From Metellina segmentata (lineage: Eukaryota > Arthropoda > Arachnida > Araneae > Tetragnathidae), in contig OX375872.1 in NCBI GenBank assembly GCA_947359465.1, positions 125,562,337 through 125,626,336 of the forward strand: 64,000 nucleotides of DNA, written 5' to 3'. Shown here piece by piece: positions 45,401 through 56,199 of this stretch. Under the pieces are notes generated by a model. The model saw only the letters and a list, made by a program, of their open reading frames with translations. It was not told where the DNA came from and made no database searches. The position numbers and the translations under genes are program-made. Every line of letters starts with the position of its first letter. Positions within the stretch are counted from its first letter, which is position 1.

Positions 45401-45790
45401 CCATTTTACCCACAGGCACTTATTGATCGGAGAACCTGCCCCATTATGTTCAACCTGCCATTGTATTTTTACTGTCGGACACATTTTGACTGAATGTAGG
45501 GTTTTTAATAACCAGACTAGTCCGATTTGTGGAGTTTCAAAGCCAAACCTAAAACATCTTTTAGGAAGTCCTTACAATAAAAATGTGTTTTTATTTATAT
45601 CTGACATTGGTTTCGTGAATTTTATTTAGATTTTATACATTTGATAAAGTCTCGATTCAAAATTGTAAATAGATAAAGTTTTACTATCAATCTTTATTTC
45701 ATCTAGACTCTTTTGTCTTGTGTCTGGCACAGCTTGGCCATGTGTGGCCTTTGCGCCATAAAAACCCAACCAACCAACCTCTAAATGCTC
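42427..45790 (+). mobile_element. 5'-truncated LINE with 13-bp TSD, inserted in BEL
   Basis: Insert 42440-45777, flanked by CCTCTAAATGCTC at 42427-42439 and 45778-45790. It starts inside the endonuclease domain and ends with AACCAACCAACC repeats. Truncation at the 5' end, a variable TSD and a simple 3' repeat are standard for LINE insertion by target-primed reverse transcription. Confidence 0.93.
42440..45635 (+). pseudogene. LINE ORF2 (APE-RT-RNase H), truncated and broken
   Basis: Begins within the endonuclease C-terminus (DLAICSPSILLSWRF, SDHFPIIL). The linker follows (42822-43094: ARKIRRHSQRNSWQSYLNNI), then reverse transcriptase in pieces: AITIPIAKPGKDPQNPNNYR, FSPFQSGFRHGRNTIDNLIL, FFDMEKAYDRT, EGVPQGSVLSVVLF, and FVDDF in place of the usual FADD. 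RNase H follows at about 44790-45290 (VFTDRSKS, SEIYDLFSALE, YSDSKSSIEAL, WIPGHVGIPGNERAD; all four acidic residues visible), then a C-terminal C-x2-C-x9-H-x4-C finger (CSTCHCIFTVGHILTEC). The layout fits the Jockey/I-group LINEs of arthropods. At least five frameshifts or stops. Confidence 0.92.
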
Positions 45791-46816
45791 AAAGGTATTG
45801 GGTTTACATTGGAATACTAGAGCTGATAACTTTTTCTTTAAAGCAGTCTTGTGCAGCTCGAACACCCATTGACTAAACGAAAGATACTATCTCAATCGGC
45901 TCGTGTGTTTGATCCATTAGGCATTTTATCGCCTTTCACGGTTTTCATAAAAATCTTTTATCAAAAACTCTGGTTAATAAACTCTGATTGGGACACTCCT
46001 CTTCCAAACGATTTAACAAAAGAATGGACTAAATTTCAAGAACAATTTCACTTTATAAATTATATTCAAATTCCTAGATGTGTGATTACAGGCTCTTCAG
46101 AAGATATACAACTACATGGCTTTTACGACGCTTCAACTTTAGCCTGTTCAGCAGTAATTTACGTCAGACAAGTTAAATTTAATAAGATTGAAACAAATCT
46201 TTTAGTTGCAAAGACGAAGGTTGTGTGTGTGTGTGACCCCATTAAACAATTGTTTGTACCTCGACTTGAACTCTGCGGTGCTTATCTACTTGCACGCTTG
46301 TTCAAATCTATTTTGCCTTCAATTTCTGTCAAAAATATAAATATATTTGCTTGGTCTGATTCAAAAGTTGTTTTGTCCTGGTTTTCAGGCCACCCATCAA
46401 AGTGGAAAACTTTCGTGGCAAACCGTTCTTCAATTATTTTAGACATACTACCAAATAAAGTATGGAATTATATTTCATCCAAAAATAATCCAGCTGATAT
46501 TGCAAGTCGCGGAATAAATCTTAAAGATTTACCTAATTGTGATCACTGGTTTCCAGTATTTAAATTGGACTCTGAATTTCAGGGTAAAGATGTCGTATCC
46601 GAACAAAAATGTATAGGTCATTGTACACTAGCAGTATCGACTAACGATACATTCAGTAAACTATTTGAACATTATTCATCTTTATCCAAAATTGTGCGCA
46701 TATTGGCATACGTGCAAATATTCATATCAAAATGCAAAAATGATCAATCTAATTCTGAAGTCGTAACTTATACCAATACGCCTTTGAAATTACATGAAAT
46801 TAATGAATCTTTTTAG
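45791..46816 (+). pseudogene. BEL/Pao RT end and RNase H
   Basis: Resumes the BEL frame after the LINE: KRKILSQSARVFDPLGILSP (signature of the BEL/Pao RT-RNase H junction), LQEQFHF-type linker, then RNase H-like motifs LHGFYDASTLACSAVIYVRQ, VPRLELCGAYLLARLF, FAWSDSKVVLSWFSGHP, and NPADIASRGI. The frame 45851-46816 is open for 321 codons, the longest in the element. Confidence 0.92.
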
Positions 46817-46827
46817 AAAATAATACT

Positions 46828-48178
46828 TTGGGTTCAAAAGTCTTTCTATACAAAAGAATTAATATCCATAAAGCAAAAACAATCTTTAAAATCAAAAAGT
46901 ATTTTGCCATCATTAAATCCTTTTATCGACAAAGATGGTGTATTACGGGTGGGAGGCCGTCTACGAAATGCTCAAACATCAATACCGCCCAAACACCCTA
47001 TAATTATTCCGGCTGAATATAAAATCAGTCGCTTACTAATCCAGCAATATCACATTACTCACTTACATGCTGGTCCGACTTTACTTTCAAACATTCTTCG
47101 GCAAGAATATTGGATAATCGGCGGGAAAAGACTCATTCGCAAATATATCCACAGATGCTTTATGTGTTGCCGATTTAGAGCAAAAACACAGCCTCAACTA
47201 ATGGGTGATTTACCTGAACATCGCGTTTGTTTAGAACGTCCTTTTACAAATTGTGGTATCGACTTTGCTGGACCTATTAGTTTAAAATTTAATAAAGGTC
47301 GCGGTGCTAAAACTACAAAAGGATACATAGCTATTTTCATTTGTCTCGCAACCAAAGCAATACACTTGGAATGCGTTGGAGGATACTGACTCCTTTATTG
47401 CAGCCCTTAGGCGATTTAGTTCCAGGAGAAATGCTCCAAAACGCATCTATTGTGATAATGCTACTAACTTTATCGGTGCAAGGCGCAAACTGTCTGAATT
47501 TGAGAAGTTTACGACTGCATTGCTCAACAACGAAATTGTGTCGCACCCTTGAACTCTACTTCGATTGAATGGAATGTGATACCACCTTATTCCCCTCATT
47601 TTGGTGGGATTTGGGAATCTGGAGTAAAGGCTGTCAAATTTCACCTTAGAAAAACTCTGAGCAGTGCCTTATTAACATTTGAGGAACTCGCTACTTTATT
47701 AACACAAATCGAAGCAATACTGAATTCACGTCCGCTGAATTCAGTATCTGATACTAACCCTGAAAATTTAAATGTGCTTACACCGTCCTATTTTTTTAAC
47801 TGGTGATATGCTAACTTTTATTCCCGATTCTTCAGAAACGCACTCTAGAGTTAAAATAGGAAAACGCTGGGAAGCTGTTCAGACACTTCGCAGAAGCTTT
47901 TGGAAGGTCTGGCATCGAGATTACCTCAACTCTCTCCAGCAAAGATCAAAATGGAAAAAACAATCGTCCAACCTACAGCATGGAGATTTAGTCATAGTGA
48001 AAGAAGAGAACCTGCCCCCCCCCCCAGCTTCCTGGCCTATAGGATGAATCGTCGAAACCTTCCCTGGAAGAGATGGTATGAGTCGTCACCGTCCGGACTT
48101 CTCGGGGACTCTTCAAAAGACACGCAAATAGAACTGTTCTTATTCCTGCTTAACAGCAATACCCTTGTGAGATCGTGA
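46828..48178 (+). pseudogene. BEL/Pao integrase, frameshifted
   Basis: Segment 46904-47389 has the H2C2 zinc region (QYHITHLHAG, HRCFMCCRFRA) and the core start NCGIDFAGPISL with the first catalytic Asp (codon 47261). The second, in YCDNATNF (codon 47454), lies in another frame; the third, WESGVKAVK (Glu codon 47615), in a third. So D, D and E are all present although the frame is broken at about 47385 and 47550. The C-terminal domain ends in GDLVIVKEENLPPPPASWPI and, past a C11 run near 48016 where the frame slips, in a RIVETFPG-type end. Integrase joins cDNA ends to host DNA. Confidence 0.9.
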
Positions 48179-48179
48179 A

Positions 48180-49535
48180 ATACTAGAGCCAGCTGCAACC
48201 CAACTGTTGTTTTTGCTTCGCGAGTCTTACGAGCGACAAAAAGGAGACTGAAACAGAAGCCGCTTCAGCAGGTGTTCTTTCCGACGGATCGCCGACTGGC
48301 CTTTGACCTTTTCCGTTGGGGGAACTTGGAGACTGCGAGGGAGGCCGGAGTCGACGGGGAGAGCGAGAAGCGAGGTTGATTTTTCCTCGCGCTGACCCGT
48401 GAGATGCACATCTCGATACATGAATGTTGATTCTTTGTGTAAATTGTGTGTAAATATTTCTAACTAATAAAAGAACGTGATTTTCTTAGATGTTAGTTGT
48501 TTTCTCCTCATACGATTTTCTGATGCTACCATTTTTGGGAGACGACACCACAGCTTAAAGATGGTGGCAGTTTGAGGGGATAAGGATCTAGTTAAATGAG
48601 ATCCACGATCCTGTGTCACTTCTACGACTACAGAGAAATACAGAGTGTATTCGTCCAGACTTCTTGAAGTCTGATTTGTGAGTGCCCGGATTACAGAGAA
48701 CTTTGTAGCAGCGGTTGCTGGCGTGGAAGGTTCCTGTTCCAGTGTTGGAGCTCTTCGAGAGAAAGCTGAAGGTCTCATTCTCAGCAGTTCCTGGCGTTCT
48801 ACGACTGTGTGTCTGTGCGACTAAGGAAAAGTAGCTGCTGTGTACAACGACAGAAAGTTCCTAGTTCTGAGGCGCGTGATCAAGCATTGAACGGTGAGTC
48901 CCGATATTTTCTGGAATGCTTATTTTGGGGGTCCAAGTGATATACAATTGTAGGATATCATAGTTATTAGCTAAGAAATTTTGATTGGGATCATTGGTCA
49001 TTTCAAGGTTCATTGCCTGGGTTTAAAAGATTTTGAAGTTTTGAAAGAAAGTTTTGAAAGAGTGTTTTAAAGATTTCTATAAAGTTGTAGTGTCTTTAAG
49101 CTCAAATGTGTAGAAGGGATTTAGTAAAAAAATTATTTTGTGTGTTCTTGTTAGTGAATCGGAATATAGATTAATTGATTTCAAAGTATAATGCAGAAGT
49201 TTTATAGAGACTAAATTAATTTATCTCTTTTTGTTATGTGATTTTAGCTTTCTTCTAAGTATACAGAAAGTTAGCTAAAATTTTGGTAGTACAGTAAGGT
49301 ATTTTTGAAATTGAAAAGGCAATTAGTCTATGGAGAAGATATTTGTGTAGTACCTTAAAAGTACTTACTTTTAGAATTAGTACTTGTGTTGCCTTGTATA
49401 GGGAGATACTCAGTTTTGAATTATTACTTCCGTGATTTTCTTTGGTATTTGTGTTACAGAAAATTATTGTGAAATTTTTGTTATTGCATTTTATATGTGG
49501 TGAGGTTAAAGGTGAGGCTATTCCCTGGTTAGAAA
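48180..49535. other. LTR-like and leader-like sequence, unresolved
   Basis: 48203-48531 begins TGTTGTTTTTGC, is GC-rich, has AATAAAAG near 48467 and ends in GCTACCA followed by TTTT and TGGGAGACGACACCACAG, which parallels the LTR end plus primer site of the BEL element at 39604. A GTGAGT donor-like site is at about 48895. Yet its end differs from the LTR at 39604/49653. It may be an LTR and leader of a second LTR element inserted between the BEL integrase and its 3' LTR. The minus ORFs are incidental. Confidence 0.4.
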
Positions 49536-49539
49536 TTAA

Positions 49540-49653
49540 AGTTCAGTTGTAGCAATAGAAGAAAAGCTGAAATAAACACGCTTTGGTATTTTCATGAATT
49601 CCTGTTTGCTCGATTCATTTCCCACAGCGGAATACTTGACATCAGCGTCAACA
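49540..49653 (+). repeat. BEL/Pao LTR end, second copy
   Basis: Matches 39488-39604 including AATAAA and the terminal GCGTCAACA. It is either the 3' LTR of the element at 39.5-48.2 kb or the LTR of the next BEL remnant, whose gag zinc region starts about 120 bp later. Confidence 0.75.
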
Positions 49654-50080
49654 GTTACAAAGGATAAACTTGGTGAAATGGGTAGTATGCATCTCGCACA
49701 CAAGTGGCGAACGCCGGGGAAGCGAGACGTAAGTTTGGACAACCTGCACTCGAGAAAGATTATGTGCTACATGTAAAAATAATGAAAGTCAGGCATTGTA
49801 CTCATGTCCGCAATTTAAAAAGCTTTCGGTGCGTGAAAGAGAAGAGGTAGTTAAAATATCTAATGCTTGTTTTAAATCCCCATCTCCGAATTGCAATGTT
49901 AAACAGTGCCGATGGAGAAATTGGTTTTAAGGAAAACTACACAAATTTTATTTTCCTCGAGAACCGATACAAAATCCCTCTACTCAGTAACATAATGGTT
50001 CAAGTGGCATAGGATTAAATGCTAGTCAGGGTGTAAAAAAAATCATGATTAAAAAAAAAATCACGATTGAAAAAAAAATC

Positions 50081-51338
50081 AATAAATCGGATTTTTATGA
50101 TATAAATCGGATTTTTATGATATAAATCGGATTTTTATGATATAAATCGGATTTTTATGATATAAATCGGATTTTTATGATATAAATCGGATTTTTATGA
50201 TATAAATCGGATTTTTATGATATAAATCGGATTTTTATGATATAAATCGGATTTTTATGATATAAATCGGATTTTTATGATATAAATCGGATTTTTATGA
50301 TATAAATCGGATTTTTATGATATAAATCGGATTTTTATGATATAAATCGGATTTTTATGATATAAATCGGATTTTTATGATATAAATCGGATTTTTATGA
50401 TATAAATCGGATTTTTATGATATAAATCGGATTTTTATGATATAAATCGGATTTTTATGATATGAATCGGATTTTTATGATATGAATCGGATTTTTATGA
50501 TATGAATCGGATTTTTATGATATGAATCGGATTTTTATGATATGAATCGGATTTTTATGATATGAATCGGATTTTTATGATATGAATCGGATTTTTATGA
50601 TATGAATCGGATTTTTATGATATGAATCGGATTTTTATGACATGAATCGGATTTTTATGACATGAATCGGATTTTTATGACATGAATCGGATTTTTATGA
50701 CATGAATCGGATTTTTATGACATGAATCGGATTTTTATGACATGAATCGGATTTTTATGACATGAATCGGATTTTTATGACATGAATCGGATTTTTATGA
50801 CATGAATCGGATTTTTATGACATGAATCGGATTTTTATGACATGAATCGGATTTTTATGACATGAATCGGATTTTTATGACATGAATCGGATTTTTATGA
50901 CATGAATCGGATTTTTATGACATGAATCGGATTTTTATATGACATGAATCGGATTTTTATATGACATGAATCGGATTTTTATATGACATGAATCGGATTT
51001 TTATATGACATGAATCGGATTTTTATATGACATGAATCGGATTTTTATATGACATGAATCGGATTTTTATATGACATGAATCGGATTTTTATATGACATG
51101 AATCGGATTTTTATATGACATGAATCGGATTTTTATATGACATGAATCGGATTTTTATATGACATGAATCGGATTTTTATATGACATGAATCGGATTTTT
51201 ATATGACATGAATCGGATTTTTATATGACATGAATCGGATTTTTATATGACATGAATCGGATTTTTATATGACATGAATCGGATTTTTATATGACATGAA
51301 TCGGATTTTTATATGACATGAATCGGATTTTTATATGA
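50081..51338. repeat. 20/22-bp satellite, 61 units in four ordered blocks
   Basis: One AATAAATCGGATTTTTATGA unit, then 18 TATAAATCGG-type, 9 TATGAATCGG-type and 14 CATGAATCGG-type 20-mers, then 19 units of 22 bp (CATGAATCGGATTTTTATATGA). Units inside each block are identical. Each block differs from the previous one by a single change. Head-to-tail with no spacers, so it is not a CRISPR array. Confidence 0.97.
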
Positions 51339-51344
51339 CATGAA

Positions 51345-52440
51345 TAAGAATGGAGTGTTTGTTTGTACATTCAATATTTTCGACCCATTTCAAGTTTTCT
51401 ATCCGTTTTGGACACTTCTGATAAGCCGAATCCGCCCTTTTCTCGTTTGGTGTCTGTCTGTCTGACTGTCTGTATGTTGTGCCCTATACACGTCCACGCG
51501 GTTTAAGATATTTTCATGGAAATTTGCATACAGTGAGTACTTATCTTCATTTAGTGAGTGGAATTGTTTGCGAAAGTCTGTCTGTCCGTCTTTCTGTTCT
51601 ATGCTCGATTTTGTGTTTGTGTATGCATCACATGAATTGTATTCCAGATATTTGATTGCAGTGTATTTTATACATTAATATTGCATTCACTAAACTAATA
51701 GATAAACATTTCTTTATTGTTATATTTAGATGAGTTTCATGCTAAAACACCCGAGTAAGTATACTTAAATCAACCATAATTTGGTAGTTTTGGAAAAATT
51801 GGAATGTCTATTAAATATTACGATTACTTCGATTGCTTTACCAGTACTGCTGAAAAAGTAATTATTCTTCAAAAAATTATATTTTTTAATGGAATTTCAG
51901 CTCTGATACTTCATTTATTTCGATACTTATTTTTTGTTCTTTGCGCAATGAAAACGATTTCGGAATATTTGGGACAAACGATATTTTTAACGAACGGGAA
52001 TGAACAAGATCGCGTGAGCAGTGATATTTTCTGTTTCTTTCGCTCTGCATTAATTTCACATTTCTAAATTTTGTGCACTTTTAGTTGTAAGTTGTGGCAA
52101 CTGTGCGAGATCAAGAGATAAAAATGAATCACAAATTAATATCTTTAGAACAATTTTTTCCGACATCTTTTATTTTGTTTTATTTCGCTGTTTTCTGTTT
52201 TAAATATTTATTTTAATAAACGTGTTTTCCTTCTCATGACACGCAACAGCACCACAAAGTATTCGACATAAAAATGGCAGGTAAGTCAGAATAAATTTTC
52301 AGTAAATTTTAATGTAGTTATGCCATTATTGAATATATAATAATGCCGTTATTGAAAGAATGACGCCGTTATTTAAAGAATAATAACGTTTTTGAAAGAA
52401 TAAAAATGTTTAAAAAATCCGAACTAGAACTTTTCAAACA
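51345..52440. other. hAT-B interior, unassigned
   Basis: GTCTGTCTGTCTG-type words occur at about 51450 and 51578. An 87-codon plus ORF at 51804-52067 (hydrophobic middle) is not recognised. Three TGCCGTTATT(G/T)AAAGAAT-like units repeat at 52320-52405. Confidence 0.4.
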
Positions 52441-52912
52441 TTAAAAACATTTCAAACATTCTGGTTCCCAGGAGAGTCGGGGCTCTTTCATCTGTGCCGA
52501 CGTCTCTTGTGGTCGGAGGGATTTCAGACAACAAGTCGTCTCGGTGGCGCTAGAACATTCTGGAATCTTTTGGAAAGCCCGCCAAGGAGAGCTTTAGCCA
52601 ATGGGAGAAGAGAGGACGTTCCCCACCCCTTTTGGCCGACCCGAGTTCGAAGAGAACGAGAGGGCAGACTACGCTGAGATTTCAACGGTGCGGTTGATTT
52701 AGCGAGACTCGGAGGTTCCAGGTAGGGAACCGACCAAGTCCCAGTACGGGCAATTTTGTATCGGAACTCTTCATCAACTTCTGTAAATTTATGTACAAAG
52801 TCGTCAATTAAATTACTCCAGAAAGCAGTACTGACTTGGTACTTTTGTTCAGCAATTCCCCACCCCCCAGCTGTGAAGTTGTCACAATTGCTAGCTACAA
52901 GAATAAACAAAC
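52440..52912. other. GC-rich block, LTR-like, unresolved
   Basis: Less AT-rich than its surroundings, with CCCATTGGCTAA on the minus strand (CCAAT-like) near 52600. A 128-codon minus frame (52910-52524) contains LIDDFVHKFTEVDEEFRYKI but matches no family I can name. It may be part of an LTR or an old ORF. Confidence 0.35.
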
Positions 52913-52914
52913 AC

Positions 52915-53000
52915 AGAGGTTCCCAAACTTATCCAAGTGGTGGCACCCTTAAGAGAATTATAATTTTCTCACAGCACCCCCCTTCGTCATCATGTAATAT
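52915..53000 (+). mobile_element. hAT-type terminus, one end only
   Basis: CAGAGGTTCCCAAACTTATC followed by GTGGCACCCTTAAGAG and CTCACAGCACCCCCC resembles the left end of Charlie-like hAT elements (from memory). No matching right end was found in the window, so the element is truncated. Confidence 0.5.
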
Positions 53001-53400
53001 TTATCTGTGGTATATTATTACATATATACACATTTCATATTTGTAGCACTTTGAAAAAGAAATTAGAGAATTATGAACATAAACACATTATTAATACAAC
53101 TAGTATTTAAAATTCACACACAAACACTTTAATTTTACTTAATAAGAAAACATAGGTTGGTGAAAATATAAATAAAACAAATAAAATTACCTTCATCATG
53201 CTCTTGGTTGAGGAGTGAACCGATTTTTGATAAGTGACCTTAACCCTTTTTTCTGTTACTTAGAAATAGCTTAGATTGGAGGTTACGGGCGCTTCGTAGC
53301 ACCTCTCATCTCTCTACGCAACTAACAAATGCCTAAAAAACTTTACTTCCCACTATAGTGTTTTTTTAACCAATAAAACCAGTCTCCTCTTTCGTTTATA
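53001..53400. other. Unassigned, left flank of hAT-C
   Basis: AT-rich with no recognised gene. Includes GGGCGCTTCGTAGCACC near 53287. Confidence 0.4.
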
Positions 53401-54863
53401 ATTTTGAATAGTGATGGGAGTATTAGAGTACAAAAGTACTCATGTATTCGATACTTAAAAGTAACCGCAGTACTCGATACTTTTATGTGAGTACCGGAAG
53501 TATTCAAGTAGTTGTTGTATTCATCCTGGGTATCGGTTACAAAAGTACTCATATGAATACAGGAAGTATTCATGAATACAGGAAGTATTCATGAATACAG
53601 GAAGTATTCATGAATACTAAAGTAGTTGTATTCATCCTTGGTATCGGTAACAAAAGTATTCATTTGAATACCGGAACTACTCTAGTAGTAGTTCCTGTAC
53701 TCGTACAAAGTAGTAAGTACTCATCCAAGGTATTCGAATACAAGAATACTCATGCTGGCTGTTCAAAAACCAAATGTATGTCGCTGCGTATTCGAACGCC
53801 TGAGAATTCATCGTAGTCTTAAGTAGCAGAAGTGTCGTATTGTAAATGTATGGATATCCATGGTTCTCGTTAGTTTTATTTTTCTTGTTTCGATTTTGCT
53901 TTTCCCAATTTTATAAATCTTGAAAATGCACGTGATGAATGAAGCGTCGAAAATTTCCATCGATTAAGAGATTGGATTTCTTTGCAAAAGACATTGAGTT
54001 TGCCTTTTATTGTTGAAAATTGTATTTAAATTTGTCAATTTTTTTAAATTTTAATTTTCAAGCTTTATTTCTGGTATTAAAAATATCTATACAAATAAGA
54101 TACTTTTATGCTCAAAATGTTTTTCTGTTTCTTCAAGTAAAATAACGTTATTATTTCATTCTTGAGATGGCTGTTACTTTCTTCAAAGTATCTGACCAGA
54201 GTAAATGGCTACAAATTCCCAATTTTTACATGCTATCTTGAAAATATATGTGCTGCATGAAACGCTGAAAAGTTCCATCGATTAAAAAATTGGATTTAAA
54301 ATTTTCTGGAAGCAATTTCCCGAATAGACAGGCTGGATTATCAGTAAAGTACACATGCTATGCCCTTTATTTTCTACAAGAATTTGCTGTCGGTTAAGAA
54401 AATCACTTAAGTATTATCAGTACTATTACGTTTCTTTAATTTCTAGATTACTTCTTCTCTTAAATGATAGTATTAGTCTTAACAAAGTTACTTGGGGTCA
54501 TTATTAAGTTAAAATGTTTTTTTCATTTCTTGTTTACTTTTTCATAAATGTTAAAAATTATTGCTTAAAAATTTAATTAATTCTAAAATATAGAATATTC
54601 TGTAAAACTTTTAAATTAGTTACAAATGCTTTATCATTTGTATGTTGGGTTCTTTCTTGCATTTGAGTAAATGTTGTGTTGCTTTCAGTTCTTGTTTGTT
54701 TTCATTTATGTTTTAAATAAATGTTTCTAAAATTTAATTGATTCTAATTTCTAGTATAATCCTGTAAAACTCTTGAATTAGTTTCAACTGCTTTATCATT
54801 TGTATATAGTTTTTGATGTTTCCCTGTTTTGCATGTCATCTTGTGTATGAATCTTAAATATCT

Positions 54864-55219
54864 CAAGATATATTTGAGCCGATCAACCGGTATAGTGGTT
54901 AAGGTGTTAACCTCTAGATCGGAACGTTTCTTGTTCGAATCCGGGTCTTGGCGTGGATATTTGTAAGCGTATGGTGTAGAGGCGGCTGGTGCACCTTAAA
55001 TCTGTCGTGGCCGAAAGTCTTCACATTGGGTTGGTGTAGAAGTTTGGAGAGTGGGGTGCCAGCTCAGGTGTTGCTTCGTCATCTGACCGTGGTTCAAAAT
55101 CATGAAGTGTTGTCTAAGGATCTTTCCCTTAAGGGACTGATCCCGGACCGTCGTCAATAGCCCATTGGGTTGCTCTAATACGACGTTAACTAAAATTACC
55201 ATTACCAAGATATATTTGA
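54864..55219 (+). mobile_element. S1 SINE with 14-bp TSD in hAT-C
   Basis: SINE 54878-55205, TSD CAAGATATATTTGA at 54864-54877 and 55206-55219. Head GCCGATCAACCGGTATAGTG with a slightly changed B box (TGTTCGAATCC). More diverged than the 30310 and 39018 copies. It is the innermost layer of the BEL > hAT-B > hAT-C > SINE nest. Confidence 0.93.
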
Positions 55220-55389
55220 AACTGAGTCATCCAGATCAGGTTTAAAAGAATAAAAACGTAAGTGTTCATATTATGACAAAGATTTCTATACGAGACAAGA
55301 TAAGCATGATATACAAAAGATCGCTGAAGCAAGAAGTGATATTCAGCGCCTAAAGTGCTTGTATTTATGCAGTAACGAGTGAAAGCCAA

Positions 55390-56170
55390 TGCTCAAAGAG
55401 TGTGACACAAAGGCCTAAGGGAATCTTGGCAAAAATATGCTTTTAGCATAACATCTGCTGCTCCTAAACAGTTATGGGACAGATTTCGGAAGGCAATGAA
55501 ATTATATTCGATCTCCTTCGTTGAAGCAAATAGGCAACATATCTCGGAGCCTGTCGATAGTAAATGCCAATGCACATGCTTTTTCTGCAGCTTCCTGTTC
55601 TAACACCTATCCAGAGACATTTCAACGCACAAAACAACATGCAAAATCCCATTGCATTAATTTCCATTCTTGATCTGAACTCTCGTATAACTCAATTCAG
55701 AGAAAAAGGATTGATGTGATGCCTTGAAAAGGACCAGAAAAACTGTGCCTGTCCTGATGGCATTGTATATCTAATGATACATCTTTCCTGTCACTCCCTT
55801 TATAACATATTACATCTGTATCATCACATATTGGAGGAACATGTCTTCCCTTCGACTTGGATACACTCTTTTCTTGTACCTTTTCAAAAACCTGTAAGGA
55901 TCCAACAAATCCATATAACAATAGGCCAATCACACTCACCAGCTGCATGTGCTAACTTTTTGAAAAGATGGTTAATTCTGGTCTCACTTGAATCTTAGAG
56001 ACAACTCAGGCTCTTAAATTAGAAGTGAGATTAAATGTGTCCACCATCGAGGCCAAGAAGATATATGGTTTCATTTACGTCCTGACAATCAGTCATTAAA
56101 TTGCTTGAAGTTTCCCGATAGTGAACTGTACTCAAACATATGTTTAGCAGCTTGTATCTACCAAAAGTAT
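55390..56170 (+). pseudogene. LINE (Jockey/I-type) reverse transcriptase remnant
   Basis: In broken frames: RESWQKYAFSITSAAPKQLW (the APE-RT linker as in the LINE at 42.9 kb), then a GPDGI-like CPDGIVYLMIHLSCHSLYNI, YHHILEEHVFPSTWIHSF, and in shifted frames KDPTNP.N.RPI.LTSC and LKLEVRLNV. This is the N-terminal half of the RT domain. It has many stops and neither end nor TSD is clear. Confidence 0.75.
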
Positions 56171-56199
56171 TAAAAGTAAAGAAGGGTTACACTGCTAGT

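Noticed and set aside
39488..49653. Calling the 39.5-49.7 kb region one intact BEL element with matched full LTRs
   Set aside because: Only the last about 115 bp of the LTRs match, no TSD was found, and an unrelated LTR-like block precedes the second LTR end.
50081..51338. CRISPR-like regular repeats
   Set aside because: Units are directly contiguous without spacers, 20-22 bp, in an animal transposon context. It is a satellite.
52524..52910. 128-codon minus-strand ORF as a protein gene
   Set aside because: No recognisable family, and half of it lies in a GC-rich LTR-like block, so openness may follow from composition.
54948..55160. Recurrent 67-70-codon ORF (CTLNLSWPKV...) in five places as a conserved small protein
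   Set aside because: It is the S1 SINE body translated; similarity comes from the repeat, and start codons vary.
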